Shown in pieces: positions 33,976 through 42,798 of a stretch of 53,198 nucleotides of DNA. The first letter of the stretch is position 1. Each line of letters opens with the position of its first letter. Source of the DNA: Phycicoccus sp. (GTDB taxonomy: Bacteria > Actinomycetota > Actinomycetes > Actinomycetales > Dermatophilaceae); the NCBI GenBank assembly GCA_017993715.1, contig JAGOME010000023.1:1-53198 (forward strand), given 5' to 3'. A program made the translations under genes and the position numbers. The notes under the pieces are model-generated. The model ran no database searches, was not told the origin of the DNA, and saw nothing but the letters and a program-made list of their open reading frames with translations.

Positions 33976-34497
33976 TCAGCCCTTGCCAGGGTGGACCGTG
34001 CCGCACTGACCGCACGTCCGGGCGGCCTCATCGGAATAGAACGCGCTGAACACGGGCGGGAGGTCGGCGACGATGTCCGTCACCTGGAGCTCGACTTCGT
34101 GCACCAAGGCGTGACAGGTGGGGCAGTACCACTGGAACTTCTCCAGCGTGCCGGTCTTCCGAATGCGCTCCAGGACAAGGCCGATGGACCCTGCCTCAGG
34201 TCGCTGGGGGGAGTGCGGGGTGTCCCGAGGGAGCAGCCACATCTCGCCCTCGCGAATGTGGACGTCCTGGGGGCCTTCATCGGTCATGACGCGCACGAAC
34301 ATGGACCCGCGGTACTGATAGAACCACTCCTCGTAGGGGTCGACGTGGAAGTCGGTGCGCGAGTTCGGTCCCCCGACGACCATGACGATGAAGTCCTCGG
34401 CCTGGGTGAACAGTTGCTTGTTGCCCACGGGGGGCTGGAGCAGGTGCTGGTTCTCGTCGATCCAGCTCGTGAAGTTGATCGGTTGGGGGATGGACAT
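33976..34497 (-). CDS. 3-hydroxyanthranilate 3,4-dioxygenase
   Basis: 173-residue ring-cleaving cupin that makes ACMS from 3-hydroxyanthranilate. Catalytic Fe ligands His51, Glu57 and His95 fall at exactly the positions I recall for the bacterial enzyme. The rubredoxin-like second Fe site (Cys125, Cys128, Cys162, Cys165 in CPTC and CGQC) is complete. Starts with MSIPQPINFTSWI, the usual N-terminus. It is flanked by the deaminase (8-base gap) and ACMSD. Confidence 0.96.
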   Translation of the reverse strand: MSIPQPINFTSWIDENQHLLQPPVGNKQLFTQAEDFIVMVVGGPNSRTDFHVDPYEEWFYQYRGSMFVRVMTDEGPQDVHIREGEMWLLPRDTPHSPQRPEAGSIGLVLERIRKTGTLEKFQWYCPTCHALVHEVELQVTDIVADLPPVFSAFYSDEAARTCGQCGTVHPGKG

Positions 34498-34505
34498 GGT
34501 CTCTC

Positions 34506-34955
34506 CTAACGTCCCGCCCCGGCCGGTGACTCCGGCAGGAGGGCGATGGCTTGGATCTCGATGAGCAGATGGGGATGGGGGAGTTGGTGGACGGCGACGG
34601 TCGTGCGCGACGGCCCGGTCTCGTCGAAGTACTCGCCATAGACGGCGTTGTAGCCGCCGAAGTCGTTCATATTCACCAGATACGTCGTCACCTGAACGAC
34701 GTCGGCGAGCCCGGCGCCGACCGAGGCGAGGATGTCGCCGATGTTGTCCAGGACGGCCCGGGTCTGCTCGGCGATGTCGAGGCGTGTCGTCCCGAGCTCG
34801 TCGACCTCGGCGCCGGCGATGGTGTTGTCGCTGCGGCGGCTGCTCGTGCCGGAGACGAAGGCGAGGCCACCCGCGACCTTGACATGGGGGTAGCGGCCGC
34901 GGGGAGTCGCCTTGCCCTCGACGAGTTTGCCGGCCTGGATCGGGTTGTCGCTCAT
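34506..34955 (-). CDS. RidA-family 2-aminomuconate deaminase
   Basis: 149-residue RidA/YjgF protein. [77 protein letters not shown] and [26 protein letters not shown] are the family core; the Arg of SRTTV binds the imine or carboxylate. Its position between the semialdehyde dehydrogenase and haao genes points to 2-aminomuconate deaminase (to 4-oxalocrotonate plus ammonia) rather than a general imine deaminase. ATG overlaps the dehydrogenase stop (ATGA). Confidence 0.9.
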   Translation of the reverse strand: MSDNPIQAGKLVEGKATPRGRYPHVKVAGGLAFVSGTSSRRSDNTIAGAEVDELGTTRLDIAEQTRAVLDNIGDILASVGAGLADVVQVTTYLVNMNDFGGYNAVYGEYFDETGPSRTTVAVHQLPHPHLLIEIQAIALLPESPAGAGR

Positions 34956-36457
34956 GCCATATCCATGCAGAGAGTCGTGTACTCGGAGTAGAAGTCCAGC
35001 GAATGCCGCCCGCCCTCGCGGCCGACCCCGGAGGCCTTCATCCCCCCGAAGGGTGTGCGTAGGTCGCGCAGGAACCACGTGTTGACCCAGACCAGGCCGA
35101 CATCGAGGGCCTGCCCCGCGCGCAGGGCGCGGCCGATGTCGCGTGTCCACACCGCGCAGGCCAGGCCGTACTCACTGTCGTTGGCCAGGGCCCACGCCTC
35201 GTCCTCGTTGTCGAAGGGGGCGACGTGGGTGATCGGTCCGAAGATCTCCTCGCGGACGGTGCGATCGCCCTGGGAGAGACCGGTGATGACGGTGGGTTCG
35301 ATGTAGGCGCCGCTGTCGCGGGCATCGCCGAAGGCCGGAATGCCGCCTCCCGTCAGGACGCTCGCGCCCTCCTGTCGGGCCAGGTCGTAGTAGCCCAAGA
35401 CCTTGGTCCGATGCTCGTGCGAGATCAGCGGCATGGTGCCGATCCCGTGCTCGTCGGGCCAGCCCCAGCGCAGCTCCGAGGCCTGCTGGGCCAGCCGGGT
35501 CGTGAACTCGTCGTAGCGGGACCGGTGCACATAGATGCGCTCGGTGCACAGGCACACCTGGCCGCCGTTGGTGAAGGACGATCGGACACTGCCCGCCACG
35601 GCCGCATCGAGGTCGGCATCGGCAAAGACCAGCCCGGCGTTCTTGCCGCCCAGCTCGAAGGACACCGCCTTCACGGTGTCGGCCGCGGCTTTCTGGATGG
35701 CCGATCCCGTTGCGGATTCGCCCGTGAAGGTGACCACGTCGATCCCGGGATGGGTCGTGAGCCACTCGCCCACGGCATTCGGGCCGTGGCCGTGGACAAG
35801 GTTGAAGACGCCGGGCGGGAGCCCGGCCGCCTCAAACGCCTCCGCGAGCACGGTGACCGAGGCGGGCGTCTCCTCGCTGGGCTTGACGATAACCGCGTTG
35901 CCGCAGGCCAGCGCGGGAGCAATCTTCCAGGTTGCGAGGAGGAGCGGGAGGTTCCACGGAACGATGATCGCGACCACGCCGGCGGGTTTGCGGATGGCGA
36001 CGTTCAGCGCGCGGTCGCCACCGGGGCGGGGAGTGAAGAACGACTCGGTGCCCTGCGCGGCAACGACATCGGCGAAGGCCCGCAGGTTGGCCGCGCCCCG
36101 GGGGACGTCGAGAGTGCGCGCCTGCTCGACCGACTTGCCCGTGTCGGCGATCTCGGCAGTGACGAGGTCGTCGACGCGCCGGTCCAGCTCGTCAGCGAGG
36201 CGCCGCAGGATGGTGGCCCGGGCCTGCTCACCCATCGACCCCCACTCACCGGACTGGGCGCGGCGGGCCGCAGCGACAGCCTTGTCGAGGGTGGCGCGAT
36301 CGGTCTCCGCGACCCGGAAGACGACCTCACCGGTCACCGGGGACCGTTTGTCGAAGGTTGCCGTGGGCGTGCGGAAGGCACCGTCGACATAGGAGCGCAG
36401 CACCATCGGCTCCCCCTGCGGACGCCCGCGCAGCAGGGAGGTCGGCCAGGTGCTCAT
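34952..36457 (-). CDS. 2-aminomuconate-6-semialdehyde dehydrogenase
   Basis: 501-residue aldehyde dehydrogenase that oxidises 2-aminomuconate semialdehyde to 2-aminomuconate with NAD+. Catalytic Cys302 ([12 protein letters not shown]) and Glu268 (VSFELGGKN), with Asn169 in VPWNLP. Arg120 in [12 protein letters not shown] corresponds to the substrate-carboxylate Arg of the characterised pseudomonad AMSDH, whose numbering these residues match. Start ATG 36457 overlaps the kmo stop (ATGA). 2-hydroxymuconic semialdehyde dehydrogenase is the nearest alternative label; the operon favours the amino form. Confidence 0.93.
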   Translation of the reverse strand: MSTWPTSLLRGRPQGEPMVLRSYVDGAFRTPTATFDKRSPVTGEVVFRVAETDRATLDKAVAAARRAQSGEWGSMGEQARATILRRLADELDRRVDDLVTAEIADTGKSVEQARTLDVPRGAANLRAFADVVAAQGTESFFTPRPGGDRALNVAIRKPAGVVAIIVPWNLPLLLATWKIAPALACGNAVIVKPSEETPASVTVLAEAFEAAGLPPGVFNLVHGHGPNAVGEWLTTHPGIDVVTFTGESATGSAIQKAAADTVKAVSFELGGKNAGLVFADADLDAAVAGSVRSSFTNGGQVCLCTERIYVHRSRYDEFTTRLAQQASELRWGWPDEHGIGTMPLISHEHRTKVLGYYDLARQEGASVLTGGGIPAFGDARDSGAYIEPTVITGLSQGDRTVREEIFGPITHVAPFDNEDEAWALANDSEYGLACAVWTRDIGRALRAGQALDVGLVWVNTWFLRDLRTPFGGMKASGVGREGGRHSLDFYSEYTTLCMDMA

Positions 36458-37821
36458 TTCTCGCTCTCCTTTGTCGCGTGGCGGGCGCTCATTTGCGCCC
36501 GGGCGCGGGTGAGCGCACCCCACGCGGTGGCGGCGGCCGTGGCGGCTGCGCCTGCAGCCAGGCCGCCGAGGACCCGGTGCTGAAGGCCGACCCGGTGCTT
36601 GATCTCGGCGTACGGCGTGAGCGAGAACGACACCAGCTCGTAGCGGGAGACGTAGATCCCCGGGAGGGCCTTCTCGAGGGCGTGCTCGATGCGCTTGCCG
36701 GTCTTGAACACCGGATCGTCCACCTTGTCGCGCATCTCGACGAAGTTGGCGAGCGCCATGTCGGCGATGGCGTTGGCGTTGTTCCGGCGCCCCTCCTCGT
36801 ACGCCGGGAGCACACGTCCCCAGTCGCCGGAGTACTCGGCGAGACAGCGGTCGAGCTCGACGACGTCCTCGAAGGCGCAGTTTGCTCCCTGCCCGTAGAA
36901 CGGCACGACGGCGTGGGCGGCGTCCCCGATAAGGGCGACCCGGCCGTCGATCTGCCAGGGCTGGCAGCGCACGGTGGCCAGGCTGCCGACGGGGTTAGCG
37001 CGATACTGCTCCACGAGATCGGGGATGAGGTCGACCAGATCGTGGTACTGGTCGCGGAAGTGGCGCGCCACCGCGGCCGGGCTGCCGAACGATCCGAATG
37101 CCGCTGTCCCCCCGAGCGGCCAGAAGAGGGTGCCGGTGAACGACCGGTCCGGGTTGGGTAGCGCGATCATCATCGAGGTGCCGCGCGGCCAGATGTGCAG
37201 GGCGCCTGGGTCGAGGGCGTAGTCGCCATCGCGGGCCGGGATGCTCAGCTCCTTGTACCCGTAGTCGAGGAAGTCCACACTCTCGCTGAAGGCCTCACCG
37301 GCGTAGGCGAGGACGGCGCCACGGGTGGCGGACCAGGCGCCGTCCGCCCCGATGATGACGTCGCCAGTGGCGCTGATCGAGCCGTCCTCGAAGGAGGCCG
37401 TGCAGCGCGCGACATCGACGCCGGTCAGCTTGTGCCCGAAGTGGATCGTCACGCCGGGTGTCGCCTCGGCTGCGTCGAGGAGAGCGTTGTTCAGGCCGGA
37501 CCGGCTGATCGAGTTGATCGCGCGGTCACCGGAGTTGCTGTATGGCTGGAAGTTCACTGCGCCCGCGAGGGGGTGGACCATCCGTCCGCTCATCGGCAGT
37601 GCATCGCGGAGCACCTCGTGATCAAGATCGATCTGGCGCAGGGCGTCGATCCCCCTCTCGGAGAGGGCAAGATTGATCGAACGACCTCGCTCGGAGCCGT
37701 CGACGCGCGGGTCCGGGCGACGTTCGTAGACCTCGACGCGATAGCCGCGCCGGCCCAGGTAGGCCGCGAGCAGGCTGCCGGTCAGCCCGGCCCCGATGAG
37801 GATGACGCGGTCGCCACTCAT
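36454..37821 (-). CDS. kmo: Kynurenine 3-monooxygenase
   Basis: 455-residue FAD-dependent hydroxylase converting kynurenine to 3-hydroxykynurenine with NADPH and O2. FAD loop VILIGAGLTGSLLAAYLGRRG (Gly10-x-Gly12-x-x-Gly15). ERGRSINLALSERG and the second FAD motif RVALIGDAAHAVVPFYGQGANCAFEDV are diagnostic for KMO, and YGYKELSIP is substrate-site sequence. The C-terminal hydrophobic Ala-rich segment (VLGGLAAGAAATAAATAWGAL) may anchor it to the membrane, as in eukaryotic KMO. Overlaps kynU and the dehydrogenase by four bases each. Confidence 0.96.
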   Translation of the reverse strand: MSGDRVILIGAGLTGSLLAAYLGRRGYRVEVYERRPDPRVDGSERGRSINLALSERGIDALRQIDLDHEVLRDALPMSGRMVHPLAGAVNFQPYSNSGDRAINSISRSGLNNALLDAAEATPGVTIHFGHKLTGVDVARCTASFEDGSISATGDVIIGADGAWSATRGAVLAYAGEAFSESVDFLDYGYKELSIPARDGDYALDPGALHIWPRGTSMMIALPNPDRSFTGTLFWPLGGTAAFGSFGSPAAVARHFRDQYHDLVDLIPDLVEQYRANPVGSLATVRCQPWQIDGRVALIGDAAHAVVPFYGQGANCAFEDVVELDRCLAEYSGDWGRVLPAYEEGRRNNANAIADMALANFVEMRDKVDDPVFKTGKRIEHALEKALPGIYVSRYELVSFSLTPYAEIKHRVGLQHRVLGGLAAGAAATAAATAWGALTRARAQMSARHATKESEK

Positions 37822-39089
37822 GCCGTGACCTCGATGATCGCGGCGAGTGCTCGGGCCGCGCGCCAGCAGTCGAGATAGGACGAGTAGAGCGGCACTGGAG
37901 CGAACCTGATGATGTCCGGTTGCCGGGCATCGGCGATGACGCCGTGCTCATGTCGCAGGCGGCGGGCCAACTCGCCGGCGGCCAGGGACGTGGTGCGCAC
38001 CGAGAGCTGGCAGCCGTGGCGCTCGGGCTCGCGGGGGGTGACGACGTCCAGCGGGCGGCCCTCACACACTGGATCCAGCAGGTCGCGCAGATAGCCGGTG
38101 AGGCGCAGGCTGCGCTCGCGCAGCGACGTCATCCCCACCTCGTCAAAGATCTCCAGCGACGTGCGTACGGGACCCATCGCGAGGATCGGGGGGTTGGAGA
38201 CCTGCCAGGCGTCGGCGCTGGCCGGGGGACGCGAGACCGGCGTCATCTCGAACCGGGTCTCCTCCGCGGTGCTCCACCACCCTTCGAACCGGGGCAGGGC
38301 GGCATTCCCATGGTGTCGTTCGTGGATGAAGACTCCCGCCAGTGCGCCCGGGCCCGAGTTCAGGTACTTGTAGGAGCACCAGGCCGCGAAGTCGATCCCC
38401 CACTCGTGCAACGTCAACGGCACATTCCCGGCGGCATGTGCGAGGTCCCAGCCGACGACCGCGCCCGCCGCGTGGCCGGCCGCGGTGATGGCGGGGATGT
38501 CCAGGAGCTCCCCGGTCAGGTAGTTGACTCCGCCGAGCATGACGAGGGCGACCCGGTCGCCCTCGGTCGCCAGGTAGTCGACGACGTCCTGGGTCCGCAA
38601 GGTGTCCTCGCCCGGGCGCGGGGTAAGGCGGACGATCGTGGCGTCGGGGTCCAGGCCGTGGAATGCCGCCTGGCTGCGCACGGCATACGAGTCCGAGGGG
38701 AATGCCGTGTCCTCGATGACGATCCGCGTGCGAGGACCCGCGGGTCGGTAGAAGGACACCAGGAGGAGGTGCAGGTCGACGGTCAGGGAGTTCATGATGA
38801 CGACTTCGCTTGGCCGCGCCCCGACCAGTCGGGCGGCCGGCTCGGTCAGCAGCCGGTGATAGGGCAGCCACGGGCGGCGGGCCTCCAGGTGTCCCTCGAC
38901 GCCGAGGCGCGCCCAGTCCTGCAGATCCTGCAGGAGGTGCTCGCGGGTCGCGATGGGCTGGAGTCCGAGGGAGTTGCCGGCGAGGTAGGCGACCTCGGGA
39001 TAGCCGCCGGTCTCCGCCTTGGGAATGTGGAACAGATGGCGGTGCCCGGGGTCGAGGGCGTCCTGGGTGGGTGGCGTATCCAGCGTCAT
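37818..39089 (-). CDS. kynU: Kynureninase
   Basis: 423-residue PLP enzyme, first gene of the operon. It cleaves (3-hydroxy)kynurenine to (3-hydroxy)anthranilate and alanine. YLAGNSLGLQP, MNSLTVDLHLLLVSFYRP, the PLP Asp in GWDLAHAAGNVPL and the Schiff-base Lys241 in CSYKYLNSGPGALAG are all present; HERH and FEGWW loops also match. ATG 39089. The roughly 150-base region to the divergent sixA gene should hold the operon promoter; I see no certain operator there. Confidence 0.96.
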   Translation of the reverse strand: MTLDTPPTQDALDPGHRHLFHIPKAETGGYPEVAYLAGNSLGLQPIATREHLLQDLQDWARLGVEGHLEARRPWLPYHRLLTEPAARLVGARPSEVVIMNSLTVDLHLLLVSFYRPAGPRTRIVIEDTAFPSDSYAVRSQAAFHGLDPDATIVRLTPRPGEDTLRTQDVVDYLATEGDRVALVMLGGVNYLTGELLDIPAITAAGHAAGAVVGWDLAHAAGNVPLTLHEWGIDFAAWCSYKYLNSGPGALAGVFIHERHHGNAALPRFEGWWSTAEETRFEMTPVSRPPASADAWQVSNPPILAMGPVRTSLEIFDEVGMTSLRERSLRLTGYLRDLLDPVCEGRPLDVVTPREPERHGCQLSVRTTSLAAGELARRLRHEHGVIADARQPDIIRFAPVPLYSSYLDCWRAARALAAIIEVTA

Positions 39090-39240
39090 TGCTGCTCCGT
39101 ACCTGAGTGGTGGTCTCGATCCCCATGATTCACCCGCGTGGGCGTCGAGGCGAATGCCGCCCCGGTTTGGGCTGAGTATGGCGTCGCTGAACCTGGCTCG
39201 GGGTCTGACGCCAAACCAGTCAGAGCCCTAGGGTGCGGCC

Positions 39241-39735
39241 ATGGGCGTCTCGCATCTCCTCGTCGTCGTCCGGCATGCCAAGTCCGACTGGTCGGTCGCG
39301 GCCTCGGACCGCGAGCGCCCGCTCGCCCCTCGAGGCCGTCGCCAGGCGCCGGCCATGGGGGACTGGCTTGCGGCCGCCGGGATCCTTCCCTCGCTGGCGG
39401 TCGTCTCGCCGGCCGCCCGGGCGCGCCAGACCTGGGAGCTGGTGGCCCCTGCGTTGGTCGATGCGGGCGGGCAGACTCGGGTGGAGGTGACCGAGGCGGC
39501 ATACACCTTCTCCGGTAGCGACCTGCTCGCCCTCGTCCGCGGGCTCCCCGATGCCGAGCCGGTCGTGGCGCTGGTGTCCCACAACCCGGCCGTCGAGGAG
39601 CTGGTCGAGGAGCTCACCGAGCGCTGGGTCGCCCTGCCGACCTCCGCGCTCGCGGTCGTGGAGCTGCCCTCGTGGTCCGCGGCCGGGCGCGAACCCGGTC
39701 GGATCCGCTATGCCGGTCGACCTTTCGACGCCTAA
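39241..39735 (+). CDS. SixA-type histidine phosphatase
   Basis: 164-residue phosphoglycerate-mutase-like phosphatase. Catalytic RHAKSDW (RHG-type loop, phospho-His), second-site Arg in SPAARARQTWELV and the late histidine in ALVSHNPAVEELV. Short single-domain size and these motifs match SixA, which dephosphorylates phosphohistidine on phosphotransfer proteins; the actinobacterial target is unknown. Divergent from kynU. Confidence 0.88.
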   Translation: MGVSHLLVVVRHAKSDWSVAASDRERPLAPRGRRQAPAMGDWLAAAGILPSLAVVSPAARARQTWELVAPALVDAGGQTRVEVTEAAYTFSGSDLLALVRGLPDAEPVVALVSHNPAVEELVEELTERWVALPTSALAVVELPSWSAAGREPGRIRYAGRPFDA

Positions 39736-39752
39736 CGCCGCGCAGCTCGACC

Positions 39753-40184
39753 TCAGATCGAGATCAGGTGCCGGCCCTTCGCCCCAGGGACAGCGGTGAG
39801 CGGGATCGACGTGTCGAGGGTGACGAGCGCGCTATCGTGCCGTACCGCGAGCGCGAGCAGGTAGGCGTCAGTGATGAGTCGATGCCCAAGCAGGGACGTG
39901 GCATCGAGGATTTCAGGGTCGGCCAGGCTGACGTTGCTGGGCCAGAACTGATGCCCGCTGACGGCGCGGGCCGAGCGCAGCAGGCCCACTGCTGCTGCGA
40001 CAGTGAAGGCGCCGGGGTAGGCCGGCTGGCTGAGGATGCGGACAAACCCGTTCTCCGTGATGGCGCACGAAGCCCACCCGTTGGCCAGGCCGTGGCTGGC
40101 CCAGGCATGCGCGCGTTCATGGTGAACGTGGTCCGGGTCCGCCAAGGCGATGAGCACATTGACGTCGAGCAGAGGGAGGGTCAC
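39753..40184 (-). CDS. vapC: VapC-type PIN toxin
   Basis: 143-residue PIN-domain ribonuclease. The acidic metal site is visible as Asp7 (LLDVNVLIALAD), Glu in ITENGFVRIL, Asp in LITDAYLLALAV and Asp in LVTLD. PIN toxins of this type cut tRNA or rRNA. GTG 40184 overlaps the antitoxin stop (GTGA), the usual coupling of toxin to antitoxin. Confidence 0.92.
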   Translation of the reverse strand: MTLPLLDVNVLIALADPDHVHHERAHAWASHGLANGWASCAITENGFVRILSQPAYPGAFTVAAAVGLLRSARAVSGHQFWPSNVSLADPEILDATSLLGHRLITDAYLLALAVRHDSALVTLDTSIPLTAVPGAKGRHLISI

Positions 40185-40411
40185 ACCCCATCCTCGTCAC
40201 GCAGCGTGTCGACCAGTGCGTTGGTCACGGTCTGCCCGCGCGACGGCAGTGTCGGGAATCCGGAGCGGGAGCGCCCGACGGGGGAGGTGGATCGGGTCAG
40301 CGCCTCACGGGCGAGATCCGAGATCACCTCACCTGCCGTGCGGTCCTCGTGGCGAGCTCGCTCCTTGACGGCCTGGAGCACGTCGTCATCGATGGTCAAC
40401 GTGGTGCGCAT
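40181..40411 (-). CDS. vapB: VapB-type antitoxin
   Basis: 76-residue ribbon-helix-helix protein. N-terminal RHH (RTTLTIDDDVLQAVKERARHEDRTAGEVISDLAREAL, about 2-38), then a flexible tail that should wrap the toxin (GRSRSGFPTLPSRGQTVTNALVDTLRDEDGV). ATG 40411 begins directly next to twin palindromic operator sites, so the complex probably represses its own promoter. Confidence 0.9.
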   Translation of the reverse strand: MRTTLTIDDDVLQAVKERARHEDRTAGEVISDLAREALTRSTSPVGRSRSGFPTLPSRGQTVTNALVDTLRDEDGV

Positions 40412-40438
40412 GCATCTGATGCTAGTACATCTGATGCA
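40412..40438. promoter_or_regulatory. Twin VapB operator
   Basis: CATCTGATGC occurs at 40413-40422 and 40428-40437, 15 bases apart. Each lies within a small palindrome (GCAT-CTG-ATGC in the first). The block touches the vapB ATG, so the promoter must overlap it and the mRNA may be nearly leaderless. Spacing suits two ribbon-helix-helix dimers on neighbouring turns. Confidence 0.65.
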
Positions 40439-40485
40439 TTGGGCGTGAGTACCTTGAGAGCGAGACCGGAGTTCCCACTCGAGTG

Positions 40486-40971
40486 TCAGCGAGCCTCGAT
40501 CAGGAACACCGGGTGATGCTGTGCCACCTCGGCATAGGCCTGCACCGGCTGGCCTCGCGGCACGAGGATGTGGGGTCGAGATCCCGGGACCTGATCGAGG
40601 AATGCCGCGATGATCGGCGCCCGCTCGTTCACCGGCAACTCGCGGAGGTGGACGGGACTGCGGCGGCTGCGCAGGATTGTGGCCTGGCCCTCGGCCGCCC
40701 GGACATTGCGGACCCATTGGCATTCGCCGAGCATCGACGCGAGATACCACCGGCCGTCGACCTGCGTCATGCCGAGAGGGAAACGCCGGGGAATGCCGCT
40801 CTTGGCGCCGGGCACCTCCAGGGTGACCCACCGTCGGGGGAGCAGACCCCAGGTGTAGACCCGAGCCCAGATGGCGGCGAGCGCCTTGGCCCGTCGGTTG
40901 CCCTTGCCCGTCCGATACCAGGAGCGCAGTCGGCGCGCCGAGCGGGATTGCAGGTCATAGGTCTTGGTCAT
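40486..40971 (-). CDS. Ddn/DUF385-like F420-dependent nitroreductase-fold protein
   Basis: 161 residues with a split-barrel core: VTLEVPGAKSGIPRRFPLGMTQVDGRWYLASMLGECQWVRNVRAAEGQATI. The V-x-G-x-K-S-G-I-x-R segment and the G-x-x-x-W-V-x-N-x-R-A segment are the F420-binding signatures of the Ddn family. Likely a deazaflavin-dependent reductase or F420-binding protein in the cytoplasm or at the membrane; substrate unknown. It suggests that the organism makes coenzyme F420. Confidence 0.85.
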   Translation of the reverse strand: MTKTYDLQSRSARRLRSWYRTGKGNRRAKALAAIWARVYTWGLLPRRWVTLEVPGAKSGIPRRFPLGMTQVDGRWYLASMLGECQWVRNVRAAEGQATILRSRRSPVHLRELPVNERAPIIAAFLDQVPGSRPHILVPRGQPVQAYAEVAQHHPVFLIEAR

Positions 40972-41016
40972 GATCCCTCCAGCATCACGCTAGCCGCGTG
41001 GGGGTTGCCGTGACGG

Positions 41017-41664
41017 TCAACCGCTGGTGACGTGGGACGCAATGCCGTCCAGCACCAGGGTCAGCCCTGGCTCGAACTCCCGGGCGAAGGAGTATTCGGG
41101 AGCCAGGATGACGTGCTCGGTGAACCACACCATGTGGGGGTAGGCCGCAATCAGGGGACCCATGGGCTCGGAGTCGATCATGGCCACGGCTTCGTCGCCC
41201 GAGTCGAAGGGCAGCATGATTTCCTGCTGGACGAAGCCGTAGACGAAGGCGTCGAGCACGGCATAGGCGTGAGCGACCTGTCTCGGGGTGAATCCCGCCG
41301 CCCGCAGGCAGGCGATGTTGGCCTCGTGGTAGGCCAGGTTGGCGGGGCCGGGCGTGCGGCGCGACTCCAGGAGAGGCAGCGCCCATGGGTGTCGGCGCAG
41401 CGCCGCGCGCATCGAGCGGGAGCGCTCGGCCAGCGCCTCCTGCCAGTCGCCGTCCGCGGGTGGCAGGGCGACCTCGGCGAAGACGCGATCGATCATGCCG
41501 TCCAGGAGCGCCTCTTTGTTGGGCACGTGGTGATAGAGCGACATCGCCTCCACCCCCACGGAATGAGCGAGGGCGCGCATGGTCAGCGCATCGATGCCCT
41601 GGTCGTCGGCCATCGCGACGGCCGCCGCCAGGACGGCTTCCCGGGTCAATCCGCGGCGGGCCAT
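41017..41664 (-). CDS. TetR/AcrR-family regulator
   Basis: 215 residues. N-terminal HTH (about 5-50: LTREAVLAAAVAMADDQGIDALTMRALAHSVGVEAMSLYHHVPNKEALLDGMID) and the TetR_C_1 ligand domain of the tetracycline-repressor type (DWQEALAERSRSMRAALRRHPWALPLLESRRTPGP...). Divergent from an oxidoreductase gene; two CTTAC-N3-GTAA palindromes lie in the shared 95-base region, so it probably represses itself and that gene. Confidence 0.93.
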   Translation of the reverse strand: MARRGLTREAVLAAAVAMADDQGIDALTMRALAHSVGVEAMSLYHHVPNKEALLDGMIDRVFAEVALPPADGDWQEALAERSRSMRAALRRHPWALPLLESRRTPGPANLAYHEANIACLRAAGFTPRQVAHAYAVLDAFVYGFVQQEIMLPFDSGDEAVAMIDSEPMGPLIAAYPHMVWFTEHVILAPEYSFAREFEPGLTLVLDGIASHVTSG

Positions 41665-41693
41665 GACTCTCCATCGTCCTCGGTGTTGCGTGC

Positions 41694-41740
41694 CTTACGG
41701 CGTAATGTTAGCCTCTCGCTCGCTAGCCTTACCTCGTAAG
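41694..41740. promoter_or_regulatory. Paired TetR operators
   Basis: CTTAC-GGC-GTAAT at 41694-41706 (one outer mismatch) and CTTAC-CTC-GTAAG at 41728-41740 (perfect). Centres are 34 bases apart, about three helical turns, on the same face. They fill the region between the tetR and oxidoreductase starts. Confidence 0.75.
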
Positions 41741-41758
41741 TTTATGGAGAAGATCGCC

Positions 41759-42784
41759 ATGACCACTCCCGAAGACAGTGCTCGCCCCCTGCCGCTCCGC
41801 CGCCCGGCGACGACGATGCGGGCGGTGACCCGCCGCCGGTATGGCGGTGTCGAGCAGGTGGCGGTCGAGGAGGTCCCTTGCCCCGAGCCCGCGGCTGGCC
41901 AGGTGCTCATCGAGGTGGCCGCCGCCGGGCTGGATCGCGCTGTCCCGCACCTGCTCACCGGCACGCCGCTCATCGCGCGGGCGGCATTCGGACTGCGTGC
42001 CCCGCGACAACCCGTGCTCGGGATGGAGGTCTGTGGGCGGGTCGTCGCCCTGGGTGCCGGGGTGGGCACCGTGGAGCTCGGGCAGCGGGTCCTCGGGGTG
42101 GCGGCGGGCTCGTTCGCGGAGTATGCCGTGGGCTCGGCTGCGCAGTTCGTCGGCGTCCCGGATGCGCTCAGTGACGTGGAGGCCGCGACGCTCCCGATCT
42201 CGGCCGGCACAGCATTCGAGGCCGCCGTGACTCAGGCCCAGGTCGTTGCCGGGCAGCGGGTGCTGGTGCTGGGGGCGTCGGGTGGGGTGGGGAGTTTCGC
42301 GGTGCGCCTAGCGGCGCACCTCGGGGCCGAGGTGACGGCGATGTGCAGCTCGGCCAAGGCTGCCTTCGTGGCTGACCTGGGAGCTGAGGTCGTGGCTGAC
42401 TACCGCGCGGTGGCGGTGGCCGAGCTGGCGGGTCCGTTCGACGCGATCATCGACATTGCCGGCAACCGGCCGCTGCGTGAGTTGCGGGCAGTCCTGGCGC
42501 CGCGCGGGGTGCTCGTCATCGTCGGTGGAGAGAGCGGGGGGCGTTGGCTCGGCGGGCTCCACCGCAACCTCGGTGCATCCTTGCTCAATCCTGTTGTGGG
42601 ACAGCGATTGCTGTGGTTCACAACTCGGCAGAGCGAAGCCCTGCATCGCACCGTCGCTGAGCTCGCCGCCACCGGTGCGATGCGGCCTGCGGTGGATCGG
42701 GTTGTCGGACTGGAGAATGCCGCCGACGCCATCGGCGCGATGCTGCGTGGCGAGCTGCGGGGCAAGGCGGTTATCCGCCCCTGA
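41759..42784 (+). CDS. Zinc-type alcohol dehydrogenase/quinone reductase-like protein
   Basis: 341-residue medium-chain reductase. GroES-like domain (TMRAVTRRRYGGVEQVAVEEVPCPEPAAGQVLIEVAAAGLDRAVPHLLTG) and Rossmann domain with the NADPH loop LVLGASGGVGSFAVRLAAHLGA. No structural or catalytic zinc cysteines, so a quinone-reductase-like activity is expected. Start ATG 41759 has GGAGAAG seven bases upstream; ATG 41744 is the alternative. Under the paired TetR operators. Confidence 0.9.
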   Translation: MTTPEDSARPLPLRRPATTMRAVTRRRYGGVEQVAVEEVPCPEPAAGQVLIEVAAAGLDRAVPHLLTGTPLIARAAFGLRAPRQPVLGMEVCGRVVALGAGVGTVELGQRVLGVAAGSFAEYAVGSAAQFVGVPDALSDVEAATLPISAGTAFEAAVTQAQVVAGQRVLVLGASGGVGSFAVRLAAHLGAEVTAMCSSAKAAFVADLGAEVVADYRAVAVAELAGPFDAIIDIAGNRPLRELRAVLAPRGVLVIVGGESGGRWLGGLHRNLGASLLNPVVGQRLLWFTTRQSEALHRTVAELAATGAMRPAVDRVVGLENAADAIGAMLRGELRGKAVIRP

Positions 42785-42798
42785 GAGCGCGGCCCGGA

